22,191 bases of DNA from a virus. The DNA lies in the IMG/VR virus record IMGVR_UViG_3300042562_001547, positions 1 through 22,191 of that record, one strand, 5' to 3'. Within the stretch, counting starts at the first letter, position 1, and every line of letters begins with the position of its first letter. Position numbers and translations under genes: made by a program. This document shows positions 5,849-12,530 of this stretch, in pieces. The notes beneath the pieces were generated by a model. That model did no database searches and was not told the origin of the DNA. It saw only the letters and a list, made by a program, of their open reading frames with translations.

Positions 5849-6332
5849 TTACTCCAAATTTTTTAAGGATGGCAAAGAGACAGAAGTCGCATTCGCTGCA
5901 GCATTATCTCATCATTCTGGGATATCGTTGGATCGTTTTACTTTTGCATCAAGAGAGGAGGACATCTGCGAACATTGGGATCTATCGTATCTCGGTATTA
6001 AAATTGATGTAAAAGGACAAAGAAAACTTTATCGGGCAGATCCAGCTCCAAATCCCGAATTACATTGGATCGAGCTGCGGAATGTTAACGGAGATACTGG
6101 ATCTCTTTACGGATCTGCAGATTTATTCGCTTTCGAGCTGGATCTCTCGTATCTTTGCATCCAGAGACAGATCCTCCAAAAGTTTATCGAACATAAATGC
6201 AGGGATAAAAAGCAGATGCAAAATAGAGATCCGTACACGATCTATCGGAGAGATGGGAGAAAAGACATATTAACGCTGGCGAGATCTCTGGATCTGGCGC
6301 AGATCTCTGATTTTATAGTAAAAAAAATATGA
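5841..6332 (+). CDS. PD-(D/E)XK-type nuclease
   Basis: The best start is ATG 5841, which overlaps the previous stop codon by 8 bases. An in-frame ATG at 5814 would overlap the previous gene by 35 bases and is less likely. From 5841 the protein has 163 residues. It shows an N-terminal helix with Glu (about residues 11-21, GKETEVAFAAA), HWD with Asp47, then a hydrophobic strand and the D-V-K triplet (Asp56, Lys58 in KIDVKGQ), and HWIELRNVNG followed by GSLYGSADLFAFEL. This is the order expected of the PD-(D/E)XK endonuclease fold. It is followed by a RuvC-like resolvase that overlaps it by 4 bases, so both probably process branched DNA in phage replication or recombination. Exact substrate is unknown. 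Confidence 0.72.
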   Translation: MTNYSKFFKDGKETEVAFAAALSHHSGISLDRFTFASREEDICEHWDLSYLGIKIDVKGQRKLYRADPAPNPELHWIELRNVNGDTGSLYGSADLFAFELDLSYLCIQRQILQKFIEHKCRDKKQMQNRDPYTIYRRDGRKDILTLARSLDLAQISDFIVKKI

Positions 6333-6901
6333 GACAATATATCGGAGTCGATCCTGCATATAGAAAAAACGGTTTTTATATATGCGTTATAGTTAAGGAG
6401 GCAGTAACATTCGTAAAAATAATCAACTTTATTGATTACGTAAAATTTATCGACTCAGTCTCTGACTCGGGCATCGAGGCAGTAATAGCCATCGAGAACA
6501 GCAACGAGACAAATCATACGTTTATAGCTCAAAGCATAAGGAAACCAGAAGCAAGAGAAAAGATCTCCAGAGATGTCGGTAAAAATCAAGCAATCTCGCA
6601 GATGGCGGTCGATTACGCTTTGTACAAGTTAAAAAATAACGTTTACTCTCTCTCTCCTGCAGAGAAAGGCGTAAAGCTGTCAAATGCCTATATCGAGGCA
6701 ATGTTTAAGCAGTACAGCCAGACAGTTACTAACTACAAAGGTAAAGAGGGAGAGCAGGACAAACGAGATGCGTATAAACTTGCTATGCAGGCAAAAAACC
6801 GAGCTATATCCAGCAGTACGACAGTATTATCTGCAGGTATAACTCCAGAGCAGTATCGAGAGCTGATAAATAGCAGAAGCATTAAAAGCAAAAAAAAATA
6901 G
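6329..6901 (+). CDS. RuvC-like (RNase H fold) Holliday junction resolvase
   Basis: This 190-residue protein begins with the strand YIGVDPAYRKNGF carrying Asp8. It has AVIAIENSN with Glu56 on a second strand and GEQDKRDAYKLAM with Asp144 and Asp147 near the end. The spacing and the D...E...DxxD layout match the acidic metal-binding residues of RuvC-type resolvases. It would cut four-way junctions so that concatemeric phage DNA can be packaged. The C-terminus is a basic Ser/Arg/Lys tail (residues 181-190). The gene overlaps the preceding nuclease gene by 4 bases (ATGA), so the two are translated together. A fresh promoter follows at 6928, so this is probably the last gene of its transcription unit. 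Confidence 0.8.
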   Translation: MRQYIGVDPAYRKNGFYICVIVKEAVTFVKIINFIDYVKFIDSVSDSGIEAVIAIENSNETNHTFIAQSIRKPEAREKISRDVGKNQAISQMAVDYALYKLKNNVYSLSPAEKGVKLSNAYIEAMFKQYSQTVTNYKGKEGEQDKRDAYKLAMQAKNRAISSSTTVLSAGITPEQYRELINSRSIKSKKK

Positions 6902-6927
6902 GAAAACACGAAAATAATTCGTTAAAA

Positions 6928-6959
6928 GTTTTTTATATTGATTTATTGCTATAATTTTG
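6928..6959 (+). promoter_or_regulatory. Early promoter, copy 2 (repeat of 1074)
   Basis: TAATTTTG (6952-6959) with an upstream GTTTTTT tract at 6928 has the same spacing as the copy at 1074. The 66-base block 6928-6993 runs from this tract through the leader motif. It drives the 7009-9137 group of genes. The stretch 6902-7008 holds no gene. Confidence 0.75.
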
Positions 6960-6986
6960 TGTAACAATTATCCGAAAGCATATCAA

Positions 6987-6996
6987 TAACCACAAA
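6987..6996 (+). promoter_or_regulatory. Leader motif TAACCACAAA before the gene at 7009
   Basis: A perfect copy, ending 12 bases before the ATG, and part of the block shared with the promoter region at 1074. Confidence 0.6.
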
Positions 6997-7008
6997 AAAA
7001 GCAATACT

Positions 7009-7359
7009 ATGACAACCGCACAAATTAAAGAAATGATGTATTTCGTCGCATTGGCTGAAAAAGAAGAGAGAGCAAAAAAAGAGCAAAAGCAAGCAGCAGA
7101 AAAGCAGATCAGAGATCAAAAAATAATGAATGCGCAAACATTCAAAATTTGTTTAACCTATTCAGCAGCTCATCCAGTTTATGGAAAAATAAGAGAGACA
7201 AAATACCAGTTTTTTTATATTGAGGGAGTCAAAAATGCAAAAATGATATATAACGAATATGTATCCTCTGGCAGATCTATGAACATTGAAAAAGTAAGGA
7301 TGTATATCGTTGAGGCTAATGGAGATCTGGACAAAGTATGCGGAACGCATTTTGCTTAA
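7009..7359 (+). CDS. Unknown early protein with N-terminal coiled coil
   Basis: This 116-residue protein has a highly charged N-terminal helix (residues 1-40, rich in Lys, Glu, Gln and Ala) that is probably a coiled coil. A more globular alpha/beta part follows (residues 44-116), including KYQFFYIEGVKNAKMIYNEY and VRMYIVEANGDLDKVCG. It is the first gene after the second early promoter. I recognise no family. It is followed 34 bases later by the RadC gene with its own leader motif. Confidence 0.6.
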   Translation: MTTAQIKEMMYFVALAEKEERAKKEQKQAAEKQIRDQKIMNAQTFKICLTYSAAHPVYGKIRETKYQFFYIEGVKNAKMIYNEYVSSGRSMNIEKVRMYIVEANGDLDKVCGTHFA

Positions 7360-7369
7360 AAATATCAAA

Positions 7370-7379
7370 TAACCACAAA
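7370..7379 (+). promoter_or_regulatory. Leader motif TAACCACAAA before the RadC gene
   Basis: A perfect copy, ending 14 bases before the ATG at 7394. Confidence 0.6.
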
Positions 7380-7393
7380 AAACCATTATCATT

Positions 7394-7930
7394 ATGAACA
7401 TCGAAATTTTAATTGGCAAAGTAGCAGCAAAAAAAATCGCTACATCTGGGATAAATCTCCTGCAGGCATCTGAGCAAGAGATACAGTACATCGCAGGCAA
7501 ATCTGCAGCTAATAAAATAACTGCAGCGAAATCTCTCCTGCAGGCAGAAAAAAACTCTGATAAAATTACATCGAGTTTTGCGGCTTATCAGATCCTTAAA
7601 GATATGTATTTGCTGGATCACGAGCAGTTCGTTGTATTAGCTCTGAACAGAGCGAACAAAGTTATAGATAGAATAATGATTTCGGCAGGAGGAACGTCAG
7701 CGACTGTCGTTGATATGAAAATCCTTTTTAAGAGATTACTGATCGCTGGCGCATCTTCTTTTATTGCTGCACACAATCACCCGAGCGGCAATCTGCAGCC
7801 ATCAGAGGCAGATATCGACCTCACTAAAAAAATCGTTGAAGCTGGAAAGATCCTCGAGTTAAGAATGCTCGACCATATTATTATCGCAGGTAGCGGATAC
7901 TATAGCTTTGCAGATAGCGGATATATTTAA
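7394..7930 (+). CDS. radC: RadC-family JAB/JAMM domain protein
   Basis: This 178-residue protein has a short N-terminal part (residues 1-55) with repeated small helices (GKVAAKKIATSGINLL and AGKSAANKITAAKSLL) that may act like helix-hairpin-helix elements. The RadC JAB domain occupies about residues 60-178. The metal-binding motif is intact: His127-x-His129-PSG with Ser137 and Asp140 (AHNHPSGNLQPSEAD), and the usual DHIIIAGSGYYSFADSG end is present. RadC proteins are common on phages and mobile elements and are linked to DNA repair or anti-defence, but their biochemical role is not settled. The two alike N-terminal segments suggest a small internal duplication. A terminator follows at 7940. 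Confidence 0.9.
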   Translation: MNIEILIGKVAAKKIATSGINLLQASEQEIQYIAGKSAANKITAAKSLLQAEKNSDKITSSFAAYQILKDMYLLDHEQFVVLALNRANKVIDRIMISAGGTSATVVDMKILFKRLLIAGASSFIAAHNHPSGNLQPSEADIDLTKKIVEAGKILELRMLDHIIIAGSGYYSFADSGYI

Positions 7931-7939
7931 CCAATCATC

Positions 7940-7980
7940 GCAGGAGGGAGGATCTCTCTCCTGCTTATTTTAAATTTTTT
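7940..7980 (+). terminator. Terminator hairpin after RadC
   Basis: GCAGGAGGGA (7940-7949) pairs with TCTCTCCTGC (7955-7964; nine Watson-Crick pairs and one G-U) around the 5-base loop GGATC. It is followed by an A/T-rich tail ending in TTTTTT (7975-7980). The T-tract is offset, so termination may be partial. Confidence 0.65.
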
Positions 7981-8001
7981 CACATTTAAATTATAAAAAA
8001 A

Positions 8002-8295
8002 ATGAATACTAACGGCTTTAAATTAATTTGCGATGTATATATCAACGCAGTTAAAAATGACCATATAAGCTCGGATACTGCCGATGTTATGTTTAACATA
8101 GCTAACGCAGAGGAAAAAAGTCAAACGAATAATACCTTTGAACAAATCGGAAAATTCCTTGTAAATTATTCAGAGATACTCGAGGCAAAGTTCGAAAAAG
8201 ATTATAATTACGGAACTGCCTCAATGATCCCGAGCGTACCGAAATTTATCTGGTCGGAGTTTATGAAGTATAACAGAGATGAGTCAAACGATTAA
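8002..8295 (+). CDS. Unknown small acidic protein
   Basis: This 97-residue acidic protein is predicted to be mostly helical, with short aromatic clusters near the end (KFIWSEFMKYNRDESND). It lies after the RadC terminator with a purely A/T leader, and its 3' end overlaps the next gene by 17 bases. I see no motif that points to function. Confidence 0.55.
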   Translation: MNTNGFKLICDVYINAVKNDHISSDTADVMFNIANAEEKSQTNNTFEQIGKFLVNYSEILEAKFEKDYNYGTASMIPSVPKFIWSEFMKYNRDESND

Positions 8296-8515
8296 GATCT
8301 ATCTTGAGCGATATACAAATCATCGATATCTTATCTCAGCAGAGCAGGAGTCCGATGGATGGATCAGAGCGACAGTAATGACAATCAAAGGAGCAGAGGC
8401 GATCGTATTTTTTCGCATCTCTCCTGCAGACAAAAAAACAAAAATAGAATACGGAATATCGCAAAACGGATCTATTATTATTTGCAGTACAAAATTATTT
8501 AACCACAAATTTTAA
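8279..8515 (+). CDS. Unknown small protein, beta-rich
   Basis: This 78-residue protein is predicted to have several beta strands (IKIYLERYTNHRYLISA, WIRATVMTIKGAEAIVFFRI, TKIEYGISQNGSIIICS). It begins inside the end of the previous gene, so it may be translated by coupling. Its last codons contain the leader motif of the next gene. I do not recognise the family. Confidence 0.5.
   Translation: MSQTIKIYLERYTNHRYLISAEQESDGWIRATVMTIKGAEAIVFFRISPADKKTKIEYGISQNGSIIICSTKLFNHKF
8500..8509 (+). promoter_or_regulatory. Leader motif TAACCACAAA before the YqaJ exonuclease gene
   Basis: A perfect copy inside the 3' end of the gene at 8279, ending 10 bases before the ATG at 8520. Here the motif also encodes the last residues of a protein. 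Confidence 0.6.
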
Positions 8516-8519
8516 CATT

Positions 8520-9137
8520 ATGACTGAATTAAAAAAAGGCTATATTACGCCATCCAGCTTTTCGAAAATTATGGCAGTACGAGGTCTCGGCAAGGTAGCG
8601 CAGGATTATGCAGACGAGATCGTTTTGGATCTGTTAGGCGTACAAAGATTGTCTTTTACTGCTCCAGCTACGAACTGGGGAATAGAAAAAGAGCAGGAGG
8701 CGATCGACCGATACTCTCTCCTAACTTTACAGACAGTACAAAAAGTAGAGGGAGCGATTTATCATCCAGAGATCGATTTCGTCAAAGGTACGCCAGATGG
8801 CTTAATTTTGGAATTAAACGGAATGATCGAGGTAAAATGTCCGTATAATCCGATCAATCATTTATCAAATATTCGAAACTGTCAGCCCGAGATCTGGGAG
8901 ATGCCGAAAGGATCTTATCTCGAAGATTACTGGCATCAAGTGCAGGGATATCTCTGGATAACGGAACGAGATTGGTGCGACTTTATCTCCTACGACCCGA
9001 GATTTGCTCCAGACGAGCAGATCGTAATTCAGAGAGTATATCCTAACAAAAAAGATATTGATGCGCTGAGAGAGCGAACAGCCGAGTTCTGGACTATAGT
9101 TTTGGATCGCATTCCATCAAAATATAAAACTGTTTAA
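8520..9137 (+). CDS. YqaJ-type viral exonuclease (lambda exonuclease fold)
   Basis: This 205-residue protein carries the YqaJ / lambda-exonuclease catalytic core. Residues 10-20 (TPSSFSKIMAV) match the family's N-terminal helix; Glu57 and Glu60 lie in NWGIEKEQEA; VKGTPDGLI holds Asp93; and GMIEVKCPYN holds Glu104 and Lys106, the PD-(D/E)XK signature. A conserved YWHQVQGYLWIT segment follows. It would degrade one strand of double-stranded ends to give the substrate for the ERF annealing protein at 1835. The two genes lie about 6 kb apart, each under a copy of the same early promoter, which would allow co-expression. A terminator ends the unit at 9147. Confidence 0.92.
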   Translation: MTELKKGYITPSSFSKIMAVRGLGKVAQDYADEIVLDLLGVQRLSFTAPATNWGIEKEQEAIDRYSLLTLQTVQKVEGAIYHPEIDFVKGTPDGLILELNGMIEVKCPYNPINHLSNIRNCQPEIWEMPKGSYLEDYWHQVQGYLWITERDWCDFISYDPRFAPDEQIVIQRVYPNKKDIDALRERTAEFWTIVLDRIPSKYKTV

Positions 9138-9146
9138 TTAAAATGT

Positions 9147-9178
9147 AAAAGCCTCCCAGATATGAGAGGCTTTTTTTT
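9147..9178 (+). terminator. Rho-independent terminator after the exonuclease gene
   Basis: AAAAGCCTC (9147-9155) pairs with GAGGCTTTT (9166-9174) around a 10-base loop. The 3' arm runs into eight T residues (9171-9178). It closes the second early operon. Confidence 0.88.
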
Positions 9179-9207
9179 ATTTATATGAAATAACAAAAAT
9201 AAAACGT

Positions 9208-9215
9208 TATATTTG
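9208..9215 (+). promoter_or_regulatory. Possible promoter (-7 box TATATTTG) for the amidase operon
   Basis: TATATTTG fits the -7 consensus TAnnTTTG and lies 19 bases before the ATG at 9235. It comes after a strong terminator, so a new promoter is expected here. No TTTG is present at the -33 position, so it may be weak or need an activator. Confidence 0.5.
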
Positions 9216-9234
9216 TATTATAAAACGTAGAAAA

Positions 9235-9888
9235 ATGAGCAAAAAAATATTATACATCGATGCAGGTCACGGAGGAGTCGACTCTGCAGGAAATTACACT
9301 ACTCCTTCGACAAAGGGTAAATTTTTCGATCATAAGGATAAAGGATCATTCCATAAAGGAGGAATTTTTTACGAAGGAGTTTTTAACAGATCTCTCGCTA
9401 AAATTTTTATTGAAATGGCTACGCAGCTCGGATTCCATTGCGTTCCAGTCTATGATCCTATCGCAGATACGTCTCTCGGCAACAGAGTAGAGGCTGCGAA
9501 CAAATATTTTGAGGAGATTGCTGGAAAGACTGGTACGTATTTGTCGTTTCATTCGAATGCGTTTAAGAGCGTTAATCGTGGTTTTAATGTATTTTATCAT
9601 CCGTTTAGTGAGAGAGGCAAAAGAATAGCGAGCCAGATTGTTAATCCGATACAAAAATTGTTTGTCGATAACGGATCAGTCAGTCCTCAGCCGCTCCGTG
9701 AGGGATGGATGGACTCAGCAAAAACTCAGATTTATTACGTTCTGGAGGCTACGAAGATGCCATCTATATTATTCGAGTTCGGTTTTTTTGACCAGATCGA
9801 TGATGCGAAAATGCTTTTTTCTGACGATTTCCAATGTGATCTCGCTCTCAGAGTTTTAAAAGCTTTGGAGGCTGCAGATCTTTGGTAA
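9235..9888 (+). CDS. N-acetylmuramoyl-L-alanine amidase (Amidase_3 fold)
   Basis: This 217-residue protein is a zinc amidase that cuts the bond between MurNAc and the stem peptide of peptidoglycan. The zinc ligands and catalytic Glu are visible: His12 in YIDAGHGG, Glu47 in FYEGVFNRSLA, His106 in LSFHSNAF, and Glu181 in SILFEFGFFD. The domain fills the whole protein; there is no signal peptide or separate wall-binding domain. It is the most endolysin-like enzyme in the window. It follows a terminator and a probable promoter, and opens the block that leads through the ParB-like gene into the packaging genes. It may therefore be expressed with the late genes. Confidence 0.92.
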   Translation: MSKKILYIDAGHGGVDSAGNYTTPSTKGKFFDHKDKGSFHKGGIFYEGVFNRSLAKIFIEMATQLGFHCVPVYDPIADTSLGNRVEAANKYFEEIAGKTGTYLSFHSNAFKSVNRGFNVFYHPFSERGKRIASQIVNPIQKLFVDNGSVSPQPLREGWMDSAKTQIYYVLEATKMPSILFEFGFFDQIDDAKMLFSDDFQCDLALRVLKALEAADLW

Positions 9889-9925
9889 AGGCATTTTTCA
9901 AGGAGTAAACAAAAAAACACAAAAA

Positions 9926-10696
9926 ATGCGGATCGAAATTATTGAGAGTAAAAATATAGATGTAACGCTGATCGTTCCAAACGATGGACAGATCTCTGGC
10001 GTACCAAAAAATCCGAGATACATAAAAGACGAAAGGTATCGAAAGTTAAAAAAATCTATAAAAGATAATCCCGAAATGCTGGGAGCGAGAGAGCTGCTCG
10101 TTTTCCCTCTGGGAGATGTTTTCGTTATCATTGGCGGCAATATGAGATACAGAGCTGCAGTCGATCTCGGATACAAAGAACTTCCTTGTAAGATCCTCCC
10201 TCCAGAGACATCTCCCGAGCAATTAAGAGCAATCACAATAAAAGATAACGTTCCATATGGCGATCACGACTGGGATCTATTAGCTAACGAATGGGATACA
10301 ATCGAACTCGAGTCGTGGGGATTGGAGATCCCAGATATTAAAGAGACTGAAAAACTAAGCGAATTAAGTTTTGAGGATATATATTATATGCCAGAAAATA
10401 TTCCATCATTAGAACTAATCGATTGCGTTGATCTGGATAAATTCAATCAAAAAATAAAAGTGATCGAGGAGTCGGATCTCCCTGCAGAACAAAAAGAGAT
10501 ATTAAAAATATTCACCTATCGATTTATAAAAATAGATTTTGAGAGTGTTGCAAATTATTATTTTTTCAATGCCTCAGAGCAGGAGAAAGCAATCATCGAG
10601 AGACTGAGACTCGTACTTTGCGACTCTGGTATCGATGGTTTTATCGAGGATGATCTTTTAAGAATTCATAAATTAATCGAAAACTGGAATGATTGA
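9926..10696 (+). CDS. ParB-like domain protein, coupled to a glycosyltransferase gene
   Basis: This 256-residue protein has an N-terminal ParB/Srx-like domain (about residues 5-135). PKNPRYIKDERYRKLKKSI corresponds to the first conserved box and FVIIGGNMRYRAAVDLGYKE to the GxxR box, followed by IKDNVPYGDHDWDLLANEWD. The C-terminal part (about residues 165-256) is a helical domain with LPAEQKEILKIFTYRF. I see no helix-turn-helix of the plasmid partition type. ParB-like proteins of this phage type are known to travel with DNA-modification and packaging genes. The gene overlaps the glycosyltransferase gene by 8 bases, so the two products probably act together. A role in plasmid-style partition is unlikely, because no ParA is seen. 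Confidence 0.8.
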   Translation: MRIEIIESKNIDVTLIVPNDGQISGVPKNPRYIKDERYRKLKKSIKDNPEMLGARELLVFPLGDVFVIIGGNMRYRAAVDLGYKELPCKILPPETSPEQLRAITIKDNVPYGDHDWDLLANEWDTIELESWGLEIPDIKETEKLSELSFEDIYYMPENIPSLELIDCVDLDKFNQKIKVIEESDLPAEQKEILKIFTYRFIKIDFESVANYYFFNASEQEKAIIERLRLVLCDSGIDGFIEDDLLRIHKLIENWND

Positions 10697-11606
10697 TATT
10701 TTTATCCCGAGTTATCATAGAGCTGACAATCTTAAAACAGTTAATTACTTTTTAAAAATCGGCTGGACTCCAGAAAATATACACGTTTTTATCGATGACG
10801 ATACTGACGATATTGACGAGTATATGACAGTAGCAAAGCAGAAAAATATTAACCTGCACGTTTTTAATATGCAGGAGGCAAGAGAGCGATATAACTATAT
10901 ACACCGACCATCGAAATCCAGACGATCAGCAGGTCAAGCACGAAATATGTTTTACGATAAGGCTGCAGAGCTGGATATCGAATTTTATATGGTGCAGGAC
11001 GATGATACAAGCGGCTACGAGATTAAGCATTTAGGAAAGTATAAAAGGATCGCAAATTTCGATGATGTATTTGCAGTATTCGAGGGAGTGCGAGATTTTA
11101 TGTACAAACGCAAAATCGGTATGTTTGGCATCTCTCAAACGGGAGACGTGATCGGAGGAACGAATAAAAAACTCCTACGAAATAAAGTAATGAATACTAC
11201 ATTCGTTTATACAAAATACATCTACAGAGGCGAGAGAGGAGTGCAGGATAATGATACAAGTCAGTTCGTCGGAATAATGAACGAGGGATTTTTTACTGGG
11301 AGTTTAGGCGATGGATTATTCCTAAAACAGACAACATCGGCAACGGCTAAAGGCGGATTAACTGATCTATATAACGAATGCAAATTATTGAATAAATCGC
11401 TCGTCTGTCCGATCCAATTTCCTGCGGCTATCTATGCAGAGAAGCAGAACAAGAACGGCGGCAGATTACACCATCATATTAAAAATAAATATCTGTATCC
11501 AAGACTTATTAAAACAAAAAATATCGATACTATATCGTGGGAGACTTATCCAGAGGATTATCCGTTTTCAAACGAGCCATTAAACAGAGTAAATAAAAAA
11601 CTATAA
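10689..11606 (+). CDS. GT-A-like glycosyltransferase, possibly TET/JBP-associated (TAGT) type
   Basis: This 305-residue protein starts with IDIFIPSYHRADNLKT, typical of a GT-A nucleotide-sugar binding strand and loop. FIDDDTDD follows, then a basic KSRRSAGQARNMFYDKA helix, and FYMVQDDDTSGYEI holds an acidic triad (residues 104-106) suited to metal and UDP-sugar binding. A later conserved-looking region includes GFFTGSLGDGLFLK and RLHHHIKNKYLYPR. The layout resembles the TET/JBP-associated glycosyltransferases proposed to add sugars to oxidised thymine or cytosine in phage DNA. No TET/JBP oxygenase is in the window, so the acceptor could be another base or a protein. The start overlaps the ParB-like gene by 8 bases. 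The family assignment is from memory and is moderate. Confidence 0.65.
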   Translation: MIDIFIPSYHRADNLKTVNYFLKIGWTPENIHVFIDDDTDDIDEYMTVAKQKNINLHVFNMQEARERYNYIHRPSKSRRSAGQARNMFYDKAAELDIEFYMVQDDDTSGYEIKHLGKYKRIANFDDVFAVFEGVRDFMYKRKIGMFGISQTGDVIGGTNKKLLRNKVMNTTFVYTKYIYRGERGVQDNDTSQFVGIMNEGFFTGSLGDGLFLKQTTSATAKGGLTDLYNECKLLNKSLVCPIQFPAAIYAEKQNKNGGRLHHHIKNKYLYPRLIKTKNIDTISWETYPEDYPFSNEPLNRVNKKL

Positions 11607-11608
11607 TA

Positions 11609-12094
11609 ATGCCTATACCTACGCCAGAAAAAAACGAGACTCCCGAAAAATATATGGATCGATGTATGAGCGATAAAATTATGCTCGAGGAGTATCCAGA
11701 TCCAAAACAGAGATACGGCATCTGCTCTATTACATACGATAAGAAAATACTGGAGGGAGATCCAAGAGCTGATACGTTTAACGATTACCCGATGGCAGCT
11801 ACAGAAAACGCAAAGAAAGCATTAAGCTACAGAGACAAGACTAACAATCCTCTCGGATGCGGTACCGCTGTAGGATGGGCGAGAGCGAATCAGCTGGCAA
11901 AAAGGGAATCAATATCTTTAGAGACAGTTAAAAGGATGGCGGCATTTATCAGACATCAGCAATATAAAAACGTTCCCTATGAGGATGGTTGCGGCGGCTT
12001 GATGTATGATGCGTGGGGAGGAGACGAGGGAATAAACTGGGCGATAAAAAAAATTGATTTGATACAAAAAACAGACATTAAACAGACCAAATAA
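11609..12094 (+). CDS. Conserved phage protein of unknown role beside the packaging genes
   Basis: This 161-residue protein has two parts. The N-terminus (residues 1-46) is a short helical motif with YMDRCMSDKIMLEEYPDPKQ, seen in many phage structural-region proteins. The rest (residues about 60-150) matches a conserved phage pattern: TENAKKALSYRDK, GWARANQLAKRESISLETVK, RMAAFIRHQQ and a Gly/Trp-rich MYDAWGGDEGINWAIKK. I have seen this module next to, or fused to, head-maturation and portal-region proteins, but its function is not known to me. It starts 3 bases after the glycosyltransferase gene and ends 2 bases before the probable small terminase gene, so it belongs to the packaging operon. 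Confidence 0.65.
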   Translation: MPIPTPEKNETPEKYMDRCMSDKIMLEEYPDPKQRYGICSITYDKKILEGDPRADTFNDYPMAATENAKKALSYRDKTNNPLGCGTAVGWARANQLAKRESISLETVKRMAAFIRHQQYKNVPYEDGCGGLMYDAWGGDEGINWAIKKIDLIQKTDIKQTK

Positions 12095-12095
12095 A

Positions 12096-12530
12096 ATGGG
12101 AAAGAATCCAATACCAAATGCAAAAGAATTTAAGAAAGGACAGAGCGGCAATCCTAACGGCCGACCTAAAAAAACAGTAAAAATAATCATCGACCAATTT
12201 AAAGAGAGCGGCATCGAGATACCATCTCAAAGCGAAATAAAAGAGTCTTATCTAATATTAGCATCTATGCAGGAGGAGGATCTTCGAAAACTAATAAGCG
12301 ATAAAACTGCTCCGATGCTTTTTAGGATCTGCGCTACGAATATACTCAGCAAAAAAGGATTCGATATCCTCGAAAAAATGCTGGACAGAGCAATCGGGAA
12401 AGCTACACAAAAAACAGAGTTAAGCGGAGAGGATGGATCTCCTATAAAAATACAGTACGACCTATCTAAACTCTCTCTCGATGAATTACGCCAGCTCAAA
12501 ACAATTACCAGTAAACTCGAAACAGATTAG
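12096..12530 (+). CDS. terS: Probable small terminase subunit (DUF5681-type N-terminus)
   Basis: This 144-residue protein opens with the basic motif FKKGQSGNPNGRPKK (residues 12-26), characteristic of DUF5681 proteins encoded directly before large terminase genes. A helical middle (residues 30-115) and an acidic end (DLSKLSLDELRQLKTITSKL) follow. It overlaps the large terminase gene by 50 bases. Small terminases recognise the packaging site and control the large subunit. The basic N-terminus suits DNA contact. The assignment rests on this motif and the position. Confidence 0.75.
   Translation: MGKNPIPNAKEFKKGQSGNPNGRPKKTVKIIIDQFKESGIEIPSQSEIKESYLILASMQEEDLRKLISDKTAPMLFRICATNILSKKGFDILEKMLDRAIGKATQKTELSGEDGSPIKIQYDLSKLSLDELRQLKTITSKLETD

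Noticed and set aside
7162-7500. Open frame of 112 codons on the - strand
   Set aside because: It covers the junction of two + strand genes, one of them RadC, and shows no coherent domain.
9346-9654. Open frame of 102 codons on the - strand
   Set aside because: It lies wholly opposite the amidase gene, whose zinc ligands are intact. The - strand frame is basic and Ser/Arg/Lys-rich with no motif.
9926-10696. ParB-like protein as a plasmid-type partition protein
   Set aside because: No ParA is present, no partition-type helix-turn-helix is visible, and the gene is coupled to a glycosyltransferase gene instead.
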